A stretch of 64,000 nt of DNA from Lysobacter sp. yr284 (GTDB taxonomy: Bacteria > Pseudomonadota > Gammaproteobacteria > Xanthomonadales > Xanthomonadaceae). Of the stretch, positions 7,416 to 15,500 are shown in pieces (the first letter of the stretch is position 1; every line of letters begins with the position of its first letter). A model generated the notes under the pieces. That model had not been told where the DNA came from. It made no database searches and saw only the letters and a list, made by a program, of their open reading frames with translations. The DNA lies in contig NZ_FNPT01000008.1 of assembly GCF_900107375.1 (NCBI RefSeq), positions 69,361 to 133,360 on the forward strand, given 5' to 3'. The position numbers and the translations under genes were made by a program.

Positions 7416-9044
7416 ATGCATTGGCTGACTTGGAAGGGGTGGGTCGGCGCGGGCGCCAGCGCGCTGGTCGCCGTCATGATCGTGGCGTGGTCGTGGTCGT
7501 GGTCGTGGACGCGCGGGCCGGCGGCCGCATCGGTCGAGCCGCCGCGCGAGACGCCGACGCCGGCCATGGGCGCCGCGCCGGCACCCGCGCGCAGCCAGCC
7601 GGCCTCGGCGCCGGCCGGCCCGGACCGTGCAGGCGCGGCCGCCGCGGGCAACGCCGGCTACGCGCTGACCGAAGCCGCGCGCTATCGGCCCAACCTGCCC
7701 GGCAGCGCCACGCGTTACAGCGATTTCGCTTCGGTCGCGGTCGGCGACGTCAACGGCGACGGCCGCGCCGACGTGGTGGCCACGACCATGGATCACAGCC
7801 TGCAGGTGTTCCTGCAGCAGCCGCAGGGCGGGCTGAGCTTTGCGCCGCTGGTCTGGCGCTATCCGAACAGCCTGTCGCGGCCGACGCGTCTGTTACTGGT
7901 CGACCTCAACGGCGACGGCGCGCTGGACATGGTCACCCAGCGCTGGGCGGCGGGGCAGGGCGGCAACACCCAGGACGAGGCCAATGTGCTGCTGTCCGAC
8001 GGCCACGGCGGCTTCAGGCCGCCGCAACCGTTCCAGCCCGACAGCGGCGTGGACGGCTGGACCGGGATCGACGTGGATCACGACGGCCACCAGGACATCG
8101 TCGGGGTCGGCATGAGTTCGGCCCCGGAGTGTTCGGTCCCGCCGCAGGACGGATGCTGGCGCCTGCGCACGCTGTACGGCGACGGCCGCGGCGGAATCCG
8201 CGAAGTCGGCATCGCCGCGTTCCCGCGGACCAACCCGCGCATCGAGAGCGTGCGCGACTACGACGGCGACGGCCGCCGCGACATCGTCTACTCCGAGACC
8301 GCCTACGCGAGCGGCGTGGTCCGCCTGTTGTGGCTGCGGCACTTGCCGCAGGGCGGCTTCGCCGCGCCGGCGCTGTTGATCGACGCGATCCCGATCGGGC
8401 CGGTCAAGGAACTGGCGCTCGGCGATTTCAACGGCGACCGGCGGCTGGACCTGGCCGTCGTCAGCGCCCAGCAGGCGTATTCGGTGGTGTACTCGCAGCA
8501 GCCCGGCGGCGGCTTCGCCGCGGCGCAGCCGATACCGGCGCTGGAACTGCCGACCTCGCGCGCGATGGTCGACGACTTCGACGGCGACGGGCGCAGCGAC
8601 CTGGTCGCGCTGCGCCAGATCGACGCGTTCAACGATCCCAGCGCGGTCGCGCTGGGCTACAACCTGCAGCGCGCCGGCGCGCTGACCGCGAGCCAATGGA
8701 ACGGCAGCTCGCGCACCCTGCCGCAGTTCTCGTCGCCGTTGCGCCAGATCGATTACGGCGATTTCAACGGCGACGGCTGCCTCGACGTGGCGGTGGCGGC
8801 GTCCGATCAAGGGCTGGCGTTCTTCTACGGCAGCGGCTGCGCGCAGGCGCAGGTCAGTTCGCTGGATTGCCGGATCGAGCAGAGCGCGCCGCTGGCCGCG
8901 GCGCTGCCGGCCATGGGCCGGCTGGTCGCGGCGTCTTCGCCGCTCGCTCCGGTGCAGGCCGGGCCGGCGCCGGCTTCGAGCCGGCGCGCCCCGGTCGCGG
9001 CCGGGCGCGCGTCCGCCCACGCGCCGCGTCTGCAACTGCGTTGA
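7416..9044 (+). CDS. Seven-repeat FG-GAP/VCBS propeller protein, copy 3
   Basis: This third paralog (542 aa) opens MHWLTWKGWVGAG, close to MRWLTWKLWTGAG of copy 1, and its membrane helix contains a run of alternating Trp-Ser (WSWSWSW). Seven calcium loops are present: GDVNGDGRAD, VDLNGDGALD, IDVDHDGHQD, RDYDGDGRRD, GDFNGDRRLD, DDFDGDGRSD and GDFNGDGCLD. They are followed by FYGSGC and LDCRIEQ, the three-Cys end shared with copies 1 and 2. The upstream leader TCAGGGGGAACACGG is identical to that of copy 1, which fixes the start. A separate 230-base spacer and its own promoter-like element suggest independent transcription. Confidence 0.9.
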   Translation: MHWLTWKGWVGAGASALVAVMIVAWSWSWSWTRGPAAASVEPPRETPTPAMGAAPAPARSQPASAPAGPDRAGAAAAGNAGYALTEAARYRPNLPGSATRYSDFASVAVGDVNGDGRADVVATTMDHSLQVFLQQPQGGLSFAPLVWRYPNSLSRPTRLLLVDLNGDGALDMVTQRWAAGQGGNTQDEANVLLSDGHGGFRPPQPFQPDSGVDGWTGIDVDHDGHQDIVGVGMSSAPECSVPPQDGCWRLRTLYGDGRGGIREVGIAAFPRTNPRIESVRDYDGDGRRDIVYSETAYASGVVRLLWLRHLPQGGFAAPALLIDAIPIGPVKELALGDFNGDRRLDLAVVSAQQAYSVVYSQQPGGGFAAAQPIPALELPTSRAMVDDFDGDGRSDLVALRQIDAFNDPSAVALGYNLQRAGALTASQWNGSSRTLPQFSSPLRQIDYGDFNGDGCLDVAVAASDQGLAFFYGSGCAQAQVSSLDCRIEQSAPLAAALPAMGRLVAASSPLAPVQAGPAPASSRRAPVAAGRASAHAPRLQLR

Positions 9045-9143
9045 TCCGGGCGCGGCGTCGTGTCGAAACCGGCGCCGCAGCTTCGTCGTCATGGCAAGGG
9101 CCGGCCAGCCGGCCGGCCCATTGCCGCAACCACGGAGTCGCCC

Positions 9144-9503
9144 ATGCGCTTTCTTTCCCTGATCCGAATCGACGAAACCGCCGCCCGCCCGCCGAGCGAA
9201 CGACTGCTGGCCGACATGGGCCGGCTGATGGATGAGATGACCCGCGAGGGCGTGCTGATCCAGACCGCCGGCCTGCAGCCCAGCGCCCAGGGCGCGCGTC
9301 TGCGCCTGCGCGGCGGCCGCATCGGCGCCACCGACGGGCCGTTCGCCGAGAGCAAGGAAGTGATCGGCGGTTTCGCCCTGTTCGAGGCCGCCGACCTCGA
9401 CGAGGCGCTGGCCCACACCCGCCGCTTCCTGGCCGTGCACGGCGAGGGCTGGGACCTGGAATGCGAAGTGCGGCCACTGATGCCCGACGGCGCCTGCGGC
9501 TGA
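9144..9503 (+). CDS. YCII-domain (DGPF) protein
   Basis: This 119-residue cytoplasmic protein carries the hallmark DGPFAESKEVIGGF motif (about residues 70-83) of the YCII/DGPF family, whose ferredoxin-like fold is related to muconolactone isomerases. It begins MRFLSLIRIDE and ends with a strand pair around GWDLECEVRPL, both typical. The biochemical role of stand-alone DGPF proteins is not settled; genes are often next to ECF sigma factors, but none is seen here. The ATG was chosen at the conserved MRFL start, because an upstream GTG at 9060 would add residues in low-complexity sequence. Confidence 0.85.
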   Translation: MRFLSLIRIDETAARPPSERLLADMGRLMDEMTREGVLIQTAGLQPSAQGARLRLRGGRIGATDGPFAESKEVIGGFALFEAADLDEALAHTRRFLAVHGEGWDLECEVRPLMPDGACG

Positions 9504-9527
9504 TCCGGCCGAATCGGCAAAGCGCCT

Positions 9528-9624
9528 TGTAGGAGCGGCGCAAGCCGCGACCGCGCCAACGCAACTGCGCCGAGAGCATCGACACAGTTGCGTCGTCGCG
9601 GCCGCGGCTCGCGCCGCTGCTACA
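9528..9624. repeat. Paired palindromic repeat, family A, locus 2
   Basis: The left arm TGTAGGAGCGGCGCAAGCCG and its inverted partner CGGCTCGCGCCGCTGCTACA are separated by about 40 bases that include GCAACTGCGCCGAGAGCATC. Same family as 452-515. It lies between two genes read in the same direction. Confidence 0.85.
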
Positions 9625-9721
9625 CGGCAAGTCCCGACATTCTGCGGGCGGGCGCGGCGATGCTAGGCTTTCGCGGCGGCCGATTCGGCCGGTTCCTTTC
9701 GCGATACGGAGATCCCGCACG

Positions 9722-10228
9722 ATGAAGCGTCTCGTTCCCCTGGCCTGGCTGGCCTGCGCCCTGTTGCCCGTGGCCGCGTTCGCGGCCGACGACGCCGCGT
9801 TGGAGAAGGGCCTGACCGATGCGATGCGCTACGACCGCGCCAAGGGCGAGCGCGCCGCGCCGTCCGGCCCGGCCTTGCAGGCCTACATCCAGGCCGGCTA
9901 CCTCGAGCTCAAGCCCAGCGTGCGCGCCGACTACACCGACTATCGCCTGCTCAAGAAGCCGGCGCCGTTCATGGGCCAGACGCTGGTGATGGTGGAAGAG
10001 GAATACATGACCCAGTACATCGGCTGCTGCGTCGACGAAGGCGTCAGCGCGGTGGTGCGGGTCGCCGGCAGCACCGCGGCGATGGAGACGTTCGCCAAGG
10101 CCAACGCCTGTTCGTTCGAGCCCAAGTACGATCCGGCCGAAGCGCTGACCGCCAACCGCCTGGGCATCGGCCTGCCGCCGGGCAAGTACGCCAAGCTCAG
10201 CTGCCACGAGCGCGACGCCAATCCCTGA
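9722..10228 (+). CDS. Exported hypothetical protein, 168 aa
   Basis: A typical Sec signal peptide (MKRLVPLAWLACALLPVAAFA) is cleaved after AFA, leaving about 147 residues. I do not recognise the family. Visible features are a DYTDYRLLKKPAPFMG segment, TLVMVEEEYMTQYIGCC with adjacent cysteines, and further Cys residues in NACSFEP and LSCHERD, so two disulfides are possible. The middle resembles proteins with a conserved EEEY/YIGCCVDEG core found as exported proteins in this bacterial group, though this is pattern recognition only. The gene is preceded by GGAGATCCCGCAC and converges on the CVNH gene across a palindromic repeat. Confidence 0.75.
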   Translation: MKRLVPLAWLACALLPVAAFAADDAALEKGLTDAMRYDRAKGERAAPSGPALQAYIQAGYLELKPSVRADYTDYRLLKKPAPFMGQTLVMVEEEYMTQYIGCCVDEGVSAVVRVAGSTAAMETFAKANACSFEPKYDPAEALTANRLGIGLPPGKYAKLSCHERDANP

Positions 10229-10249
10229 GCGATAGCGGGCGACCCCTGG

Positions 10250-10344
10250 TAGGAGCGGCGCGCGCCGCGACCGCGACAACGCAACTGCGGCGAAAGCAGC
10301 GCGATGGTTGGGTTGTCGCGGTCGCGGCGCGCGCCGCTCCTACA
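10250..10344. repeat. Paired palindromic repeat, family A, locus 3
   Basis: Arms TAGGAGCGGCGCGCGCCGCG and CGCGGCGCGCGCCGCTCCTA are inverted copies about 50 bases apart, lying between the convergent genes ending at 10228 and 10361. A transcript-end function is possible at this convergent site, but both arms lack a long T tract. Confidence 0.85.
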
Positions 10345-10360
10345 GGGGCTCAGGCAACGA

Positions 10361-10735
10361 TCAGGTGCCGCAGATCTGCGGCGTGCCGGCGTAGCCGCAG
10401 CACAGCGTGCCGTTGCGGTTGACCAGGTTGCGGCCGCCGAAGAAGTCGGAGTAGCACTGAGGGAACTTGTTCATGTCGAAGGTGGCGTTGCGCCAGCTGC
10501 CGTCGGCCTTGCGGCAGTTCGCCTCCAGCGTGCAGCCGTTCATGCGCACGTCCTTGCAGCTGTCCCAGAAGGTGAAGGGGTCTACCTTGGGCGGCAGCGC
10601 GCACGCCGAGGCGGCGGCCTTGGGCAGCGCGGCGTCGAGGGCTTTGTCCGCGGCGGGCTTGGCCGCCGGCGGGGCGGCGTGGGCGAGACCGATGCACAGC
10701 AACAGACAGACGGTCGATACGATCGAGCGATTCAT
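10361..10735 (-). CDS. Secreted cyanovirin-N homology (CVNH) protein
   Basis: The 124-residue product has a signal peptide (IVSTVCLLLCIGLAHA) and a short Ala/Lys linker. Residues from about 58 onward read as a CVNH unit: FWDSCKDVRMNGCTLEANC, then RKADGSWRNATFDMNK, then NLVNRNGTLCC. This is the family's order of SCxxxxxxGxxLxAxC, a DGSW turn, D-N and a NGxLxC end. CVNH proteins bind high-mannose or other glycans; extra cysteines and a Gly-rich insertion (SDFFGGRN) are unusual. The start is the only plausible ATG before the signal. It stands alone, opposed to the upstream exported gene. Confidence 0.75.
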   Translation of the reverse strand: MNRSIVSTVCLLLCIGLAHAAPPAAKPAADKALDAALPKAAASACALPPKVDPFTFWDSCKDVRMNGCTLEANCRKADGSWRNATFDMNKFPQCYSDFFGGRNLVNRNGTLCCGYAGTPQICGT

Positions 10736-11299
10736 GGGAACCCCTGGTGACGAAGGCGCGGGCGGAAGTGCCGGCTCCGCGCCGGTGGCGATGTCCGCGC
10801 GGAACGGATCCGCCGGCGCTGACGTGCATGCCGCTGGATGTCGCGGCGCTAAATGCAACGCGGCGGCGGGCCGGCGCCGGTCATCGCAGCGCGGCGGATG
10901 GGGCGTTTCGCGAAAACCGTCACGGATGGATGGTGAGTGCTCGCAGATAACGTCGACGCTGAAGTCTTCGAGTCCCCGCCTTCGCGCGGATGGCGGTTTG
11001 GGAGCGGCGAAACGAAAGCCCCCGATCGTCATGCCCGCGAAGGCGGGCATCCAGGGCTTTATCCAGACATGGCCCTGAAGTCTCTGGATCCCCGCTTTCG
11101 CGGGATGACGGCTTGAGGGGGGCGAAACGAAAGCCACCTATCGTCATGCCCGCGAAGGCCACCTATCGTCATGCCCGCGAAGGCGGGCATCCAGGGCTTT
11201 ATCCAGGCAGGGCCCTGAAGTCTCTGGATCCCGTCTTCGCGAAAACGACGGTGCGGCAGGAGCGACGCGAAAGCGACGCCGAGGTTTGACGCCTCGCGC
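10736..11299. other. Intergenic region carrying family B repeats
   Basis: This 560-base region between two minus-strand genes contains no credible gene. Its right half is occupied by the repeat cluster at 10959-11251. The left part (10736-10958) includes the upstream region of the CVNH gene and shows nothing else recognisable. Confidence 0.6.
10959..11251. repeat. Cluster of CCCGCGAAGGCGGG interspersed repeats
   Basis: Two full units begin TCGTCATGCCCGCGAAGGCG at 11026 and 11166; each contains GGCATCCAGGGCTTTATCCA and ends near CTGAAGTCTCTGGATCC followed by a CGCTTTCGCGGG-type or degenerate arm. A half unit starts at 10959 (CTGAAGTCTTCGAGTCCCCG) and ends in GCGGCGAAACGAAAGCC. Between the full units a 25-base segment is exactly duplicated in tandem (11134-11158 and 11159-11183). 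The element is a common proteobacterial intergenic palindrome. Confidence 0.8.
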
Positions 11300-12433
11300 T
11301 CAGCGATTGACCGCCGGCCCGTTGACCCCGACGTAGCCGTTCGCGCAGCCGGTGGTGCAGGTGGTCGCCAGCATGTTGTAGACGATGCGTCCGGCGTTGG
11401 TCTTGGAGCGGAAGTGGCCGACGCCGTTGCTGGTGTCGCCGCCGCCGATGTTGTACGGGCTGCCGTCGCTCCAGTCCCAGTCGTAGGCGTAGGCCGACGA
11501 GCCGAAGCCGATGTCGACCTGAGCCTTGAGGTTGCTCGCGGAGGCGAACAGCGCGCTGTCGGCGCAGCCGGCCGAATAGCTGGTGGTGAAGCACTGGATC
11601 TGGTCGTAGCGTCCGGCGGTGATGGTGTAGAACGCGATGCCGCTGTAGAAGGCCGGCATCGCCCGCAGGCTGTTGCTGCCGCTGCCGGTCCAGCGGTTGT
11701 AGCCGTAGAAGGCCACGCCGGTGCTCGGGTACAGGCCGAAGGTGTAGTAGTCGTACGGGAACACGTAGGCTTCGGCGTTGCAGGTCGGCGCGTACGCCGA
11801 CTGGTAGCCGGTGCTCAGGCAGGTCTGCAGCCCGCGCAGGCCGCCGCCGATGTTGACGAAGCGGCGCACGCTGGCCTGGTAGCCGTGGTAGCGCAGCATC
11901 GCCAGCGCCATCGACGAACCCAGCGAATGGGCGACGATGTCGACCTGGCTGCGGCCGGTGTAGAGCTTGACCTTGTCGATGAAGGTCTTGAGCACCTGGT
12001 ACTTGCCCGGCTGGTGGTAGTTGTACTGCGGCGAGGCGCGTTCGTCGGCGTCGAGGTAGGTGACGCCGAACAGTTCGCAGTCGTTGTAGCCGCGCGCCTT
12101 GAGTTCGTCGTAGACCGAATTGGCCGGCGTGGCATAGCCCGACACCGCGGCCGGCGGCATGTCGAAGCTGATCGCGCTGTCGCCGTTGCCGGCGATGAAC
12201 ACCACCGGCGTGCGGGTGGCGACGCAGTCGCCGCCGCCGAAGCCGCCGCTGCCGACGCCGGGGGCGAAACCGCCGGCGTATTGGCTGGCCGCGCCCTGGC
12301 AGGTGTAGCCGTTGTTGCTGCCGCAATCCAGTGCGTAGGCGTTGCCCGGCGCGAGCGCGGCGACGCCGCCGGCGGCGGCCAGCGCCAGGCTCGCGGCGCT
12401 GGCGGAAACCCATTTCAGTGTGCTGCGGAACAT
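11300..12433 (-). CDS. PhaZ7-like extracellular polyhydroxybutyrate depolymerase
   Basis: The 377-residue exported hydrolase closely follows the Paucimonas lemoignei PhaZ7 pattern as I remember it: DCGSNNGYTCQG, QYAGGFAPGVGSGGFGGG, SFDMPPAAVSGYATPA, LKARGYNDCELFGVTYL, KTFIDKVKLYTGRSQVDI and GGGDTSNGVGHFRSKTNAG. Ser170 in AHSLG is the lipase-box nucleophile; by alignment with the PhaZ7 triad, Asp277 (AGRYDQ) and His340 (GVGHF) complete it. PhaZ7 degrades amorphous native PHB released from lysed cells, so a role in using granules of killed prey or decaying cells is reasonable. The signal peptide spans about residues 1-35. Multiple Cys pairs suggest disulfides. The GGGAGGGAA site upstream supports ATG 12433. 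Confidence 0.85.
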   Translation of the reverse strand: MFRSTLKWVSASAASLALAAAGGVAALAPGNAYALDCGSNNGYTCQGAASQYAGGFAPGVGSGGFGGGDCVATRTPVVFIAGNGDSAISFDMPPAAVSGYATPANSVYDELKARGYNDCELFGVTYLDADERASPQYNYHQPGKYQVLKTFIDKVKLYTGRSQVDIVAHSLGSSMALAMLRYHGYQASVRRFVNIGGGLRGLQTCLSTGYQSAYAPTCNAEAYVFPYDYYTFGLYPSTGVAFYGYNRWTGSGSNSLRAMPAFYSGIAFYTITAGRYDQIQCFTTSYSAGCADSALFASASNLKAQVDIGFGSSAYAYDWDWSDGSPYNIGGGDTSNGVGHFRSKTNAGRIVYNMLATTCTTGCANGYVGVNGPAVNR

Positions 12434-12689
12434 GCGCGTTCCCTCCCCAGGGTGTGTGCGCGGCCGCGGCGGAGTCCGGGCCGGTCCGAACATCGCCGCC
12501 GATGCTGGACCCGGCCGGCGGGCTTGGGTATTGCACCAAAGGGCGGGGTGGGCGGGGCCACCCTGGCGCGTCGGTAGCGCGACCGCCGACGCCCGCGCGA
12601 CGATGCTCGCCGCGGCAGCGGCACGCGCGGCGCCAGGCGCTACGAGGAACGCGGCAAGCGCCCGGCCGCGATCGCCGGCGCCGTGCGCA

Positions 12690-13490
12690 TCACCATTTTC
12701 CCGAGGCGCCGCCGCCATCGGAATCGCCGCCGTTGTTGGACCAGCGCGTGCTGGTCGTGTCGCGATCCTCGACCAGCCGGCCGCCCCTGCGCCACCGGAT
12801 CAGCGCGGGCACGAACGGGCCGACCAGCATCACCGGCAGCAGCACCAGCACGAAAATCTTCATCGGCCACGACAGCTCGGAAAACGCCAGGACTTCGCCG
12901 CTGCTCGGCTCGGGCAGGCGTCCGCCGCGCATGACTTCGCTCACCGCCTTGGCGCCGTCCTCGATGCCGCGGCCGAATTCGCCTTCGCGGAACTTCGGCA
13001 GCATGTGTTCGTCGATCACCCGCTGGGCGACCGCATCGGTCACCCGGCCGTCGATGCCCGCGCCGGTGTGGATGCGCACGCGGCGGTCGTCCTTGGCGAT
13101 CACCATCAGCACGCCGTTGTCGAACAGTCGCGACCCCAGGCGTTGTTCGGCGAACGCGCGCTGGGCATACGCCTCGATCGGCTCGCCGCCGGTACTCGCC
13201 ACGATCAGCACCTGCAACTGCATGCCCATGTGGGTGCGGCGCAAATCGCGCGCGAGCAGGTTCAGACCGTCGCGGGTGGCGGGATCGAGCAGGCCGATGG
13301 TATCGACCACCGGCGAGGTCAAAGCGGGAATGTCCGCGCGGCGCGGAGAAGACTCCGGCGTTGATGCGTCGGCCGGCGCGACTGCAGCCGGTGCGGCCTG
13401 CACCGGCCCGGCGACCGCGCAAGCGCTTGCGCCCAGGCCCAGCGCCAGCACAACGCGCGCCAACCCACGACGCCATCGATCGATGCGCAC
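12690..13490 (-). CDS. TPM-domain membrane protein
   Basis: The 266-residue protein has an N-terminal export segment (LARVVLALGLGASACAVAG), a TPM domain at about residues 45-180 (SPVVDTIGLLDPATRDGLN, QLQVLIVASTGGEPIEAYAQ, RLFDNGVLMVIAKDDRRVRI, HTGAGIDGRVTDA) and a membrane helix at about 200-225 (MKIFVLVLLPVMLVGPFVP). It ends in a basic cytoplasmic stretch and a Gly/Asp-rich tail (GGDSDGGGASGKW), the last feature being common in YgcG-like TPM proteins. Plant and bacterial TPM domains have been linked to acid phosphatase activity and photosystem repair, but the role here is unknown. The start is a GTG at 13490, uncertain; an upstream start would add low-complexity residues. Confidence 0.8.
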   Translation of the reverse strand: MRIDRWRRGLARVVLALGLGASACAVAGPVQAAPAAVAPADASTPESSPRRADIPALTSPVVDTIGLLDPATRDGLNLLARDLRRTHMGMQLQVLIVASTGGEPIEAYAQRAFAEQRLGSRLFDNGVLMVIAKDDRRVRIHTGAGIDGRVTDAVAQRVIDEHMLPKFREGEFGRGIEDGAKAVSEVMRGGRLPEPSSGEVLAFSELSWPMKIFVLVLLPVMLVGPFVPALIRWRRGGRLVEDRDTTSTRWSNNGGDSDGGGASGKW

Positions 13491-13821
13491 CGCGATCAAT
13501 TCCAGGCCGGCGAGGCAGCGGCGGCGGGCTGGCCGACATCGACCGGCGGCGCGCTTTGGATTTCCAAGACACGAAACATGGCGTCGGTTCCCGCTGGATG
13601 ATCGCCGCATTGCAGCATCGCCCCGACGGCGGCGCAATGGATGGCGGGTGGTGGCGGGCGGTGCGACATCTGCGGCAGCCTCGGCATCGAATGCTGCGCA
13701 GGCGGCAGCGGGAGCGGCTTCGGCTACGACGTTCTGGTGCGGGCCGGCGCGCCGCCGGACGGTGCCGCGGCCGGGGCGGCGAACGCGTACCCTGGCATCC
13801 GGACCGGACGGAGCGAGCGCG
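13491..13821. other. Divergent intergenic region
   Basis: This 330-base gap separates the TPM gene from the exported YCII gene and should hold both promoters. Short frames here lack coding character. No clear promoter hexamers or palindromes were identified. Confidence 0.5.
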
Positions 13822-14370
13822 ATGGACACCAAGACGATGACGAGGTTGGCGATCGCAGCGCTGAGCTTGGCCGGCGTTGCCGGGCCGGCGGTGGCGCAGC
13901 AGGCCGGGGCCGTCGCCGGCGCCGAAGGCCGGACCGCCGACACCGCAAGCGCCGCGCCCGCCGCGGGGAATACGGGCTACGACGCCACACTGGCCCGGCG
14001 CGTCGGCGCCGACGCGCAGGGCATGCGCCAGTACGTGCTGGTGATTCTCAAGACCGGTCCGAACCCGATGCCCGAGGGCGAGCCGCGCAAGGCGATGTTC
14101 GCCGGACACTTCGCCAACATGGAGCGGCTGGCCAAGGCCGGCAAGCTGGCCCTGGCCGGCCCCTTCGCCAAGGACCCGGACGGCTGGCGCGGCCTGTTCG
14201 TGCTGGCGGTGGACGACCTGGAGCAGGCGCGTGCGCTGGTCGCGACCGATCCGGCCGTGGCGCAAGGGGAGTTCGTCGCCGAGTACCACCGCTGGTACGG
14301 CTCCGCCGCGACGATGCTGATACCGGAACTGCACGAAAAGCTGCAGGCGCCCAAGACGCCGGTCCCGTAA
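13822..14370 (+). CDS. Exported YCII-related protein
   Basis: A signal peptide (LAIAALSLAGVAGPAVA) precedes an Ala/Gly linker, and the domain begins at about residue 68 with MRQYVLVILKTGPNP. The segments FAGHFANMERLAKAGKLALA, GPFAKDPDGWRGLFVLAVDD, LEQARALVATDPAVAQGEF and YHRWYGSA are the characteristic blocks of YciI-type proteins. Unlike the DGPF protein at 9144, this one is exported and keeps the GPF turn as LAGPFAKDP. Exported YCII proteins are known in several proteobacteria without a defined activity. The ATG follows GGAGCGAGCGCG, which supports this start. Confidence 0.85.
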   Translation: MDTKTMTRLAIAALSLAGVAGPAVAQQAGAVAGAEGRTADTASAAPAAGNTGYDATLARRVGADAQGMRQYVLVILKTGPNPMPEGEPRKAMFAGHFANMERLAKAGKLALAGPFAKDPDGWRGLFVLAVDDLEQARALVATDPAVAQGEFVAEYHRWYGSAATMLIPELHEKLQAPKTPVP

Positions 14371-15105
14371 GCGCCGACGTCGCCGGCCTTCGGGTCGCGG
14401 GACGCGAGCGGCGCCGCGGCCGTACCGATACGCATCTGCCGCCCCACGACTGGCTGGCGCTGCACCGCCGTTTCGTCGTTGCACACGACGCGGCCGCGCC
14501 CGTCGTCGCGACGCCCGATGCGGCCGTCTCGCCGCGCCGTTTGCGCATTCGCCCTCGCTGCGCGCCGCAATGGCGGTCGGTGGACAAGGTTTCGATGCGA
14601 TGCGCATCTAGGATCGGTAAGAAAGCGGATCGATTGTTTGGATCGCTGTCTTAGGCCGCGTCGATAGCGATACCCACGCGGCATGCCTTGCGGAGGCACC
14701 GTGTGTGTTGCCCGGCTGCCGTGGCTCGCATCGGATGGTGTCTTCGGGCCGGGATCGGAACGAGCGGGCGGTTTCGTTCGTTTCCCGTTATGCGCGCAGC
14801 CAAGGCCTTGTCCGCATTGGTCGGCATGTCGCGACATGGATTGCGACGCCTGGGATCCGCATGGACTTTGGATGCGCGGATGCGTGCAACGCACCTGTTT
14901 TTCAGCGGGCTCCAGGTGCCAGGCACGACGCCGATGCGGCGGCGCGCAGCCGATGCGCAGGCAAGCGCGATGTCGACTTTAGTCGCGCCTCCACCGGGTT
15001 TTTCGCTGTGCTGGAATCCATCGCACCCGGCCGCTCAGCAGCGCCCGGGCCGACCGCGCCGGCCATTCCGGCCTGCGCATCCATCCTCTGCAATGGAGCA
15101 AGACC
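14371..15105. other. Long intergenic region without recognisable gene
   Basis: About 735 bases between two plus-strand genes. Several frames of 60-150 codons are open on both strands, but they are Arg-, Cys- and His-rich, lack a ribosome site and have no conserved-looking segment. Around 14600-14660 the sequence is distinctly less GC-rich (for example GGATCGATTGTTTGGATCG), which could mark a promoter or old junction. A small RNA cannot be excluded. Confidence 0.45.
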
Positions 15106-15381
15106 ATGCGTAATTCCCTCCGCGTCCTCGTGTTCTCGGCGCTCGCCGCCGCTTCGCTGATCGGCGGCGGCGCCGTCGCCCAGAGCGGCGTTCGCTACAG
15201 CGAAACCATCACCCTGTACCCCGACGAGAACGACGGCGACGGCAAGCTCTACGCGGCGCTCGCCGCGAAGTGCGAGGCGCAGGGCCTGCGCCCGAGCGGC
15301 TTCGTCGTCACCGCGCGCGTCCACGACGGCTACGGCCTGGTGTGGTGGCACAGCGGCGAGATCACCTGCCTCGGCCAGTAA
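15106..15381 (+). CDS. Small exported hypothetical protein, 91 aa
   Basis: The protein has a clear signal peptide (VLVFSALAAASLIGGGAVA) with cleavage before QSG, leaving about 65 residues. The mature part is YSETITLYPDENDGDGKLYA followed by two Cys (AAKCEAQG and EITCLGQ) likely to pair, and a LVWWHSGEI strand. I do not recognise the family. The DENDGDG stretch resembles an acidic calcium-binding turn. It stands alone, and the next gene converges on it. Confidence 0.75.
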   Translation: MRNSLRVLVFSALAAASLIGGGAVAQSGVRYSETITLYPDENDGDGKLYAALAAKCEAQGLRPSGFVVTARVHDGYGLVWWHSGEITCLGQ

Positions 15382-15500
15382 CGCCGTCGCGGCCGCCGCC
15401 TGCGGGCGGCGGCCATCGCCGCCGGCCGCTGCGCGGATTCGCGGAGACGCCGATGCGAATTCGCCGATGCGGATCGGCGGCCGCGAACCAGCGCCGTTCG

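Noticed and set aside
5483-9235. A very long open frame on the plus strand across the second and third VCBS genes
   Set aside because: It is Arg/Gly/Pro-rich shadow coding from high GC; the true genes in another frame have repeated motifs, ribosome sites and clean stops.
10959-11251. CRISPR-like array
   Set aside because: Only two full repeats of about 85 bases with no spacers of constant length; the units are a known type of intergenic palindrome.
14688-15113. Possible 141-codon gene in the long gap before 15106
   Set aside because: No ribosome site, odd composition and no recognisable segment; it ends inside the start of the next gene.
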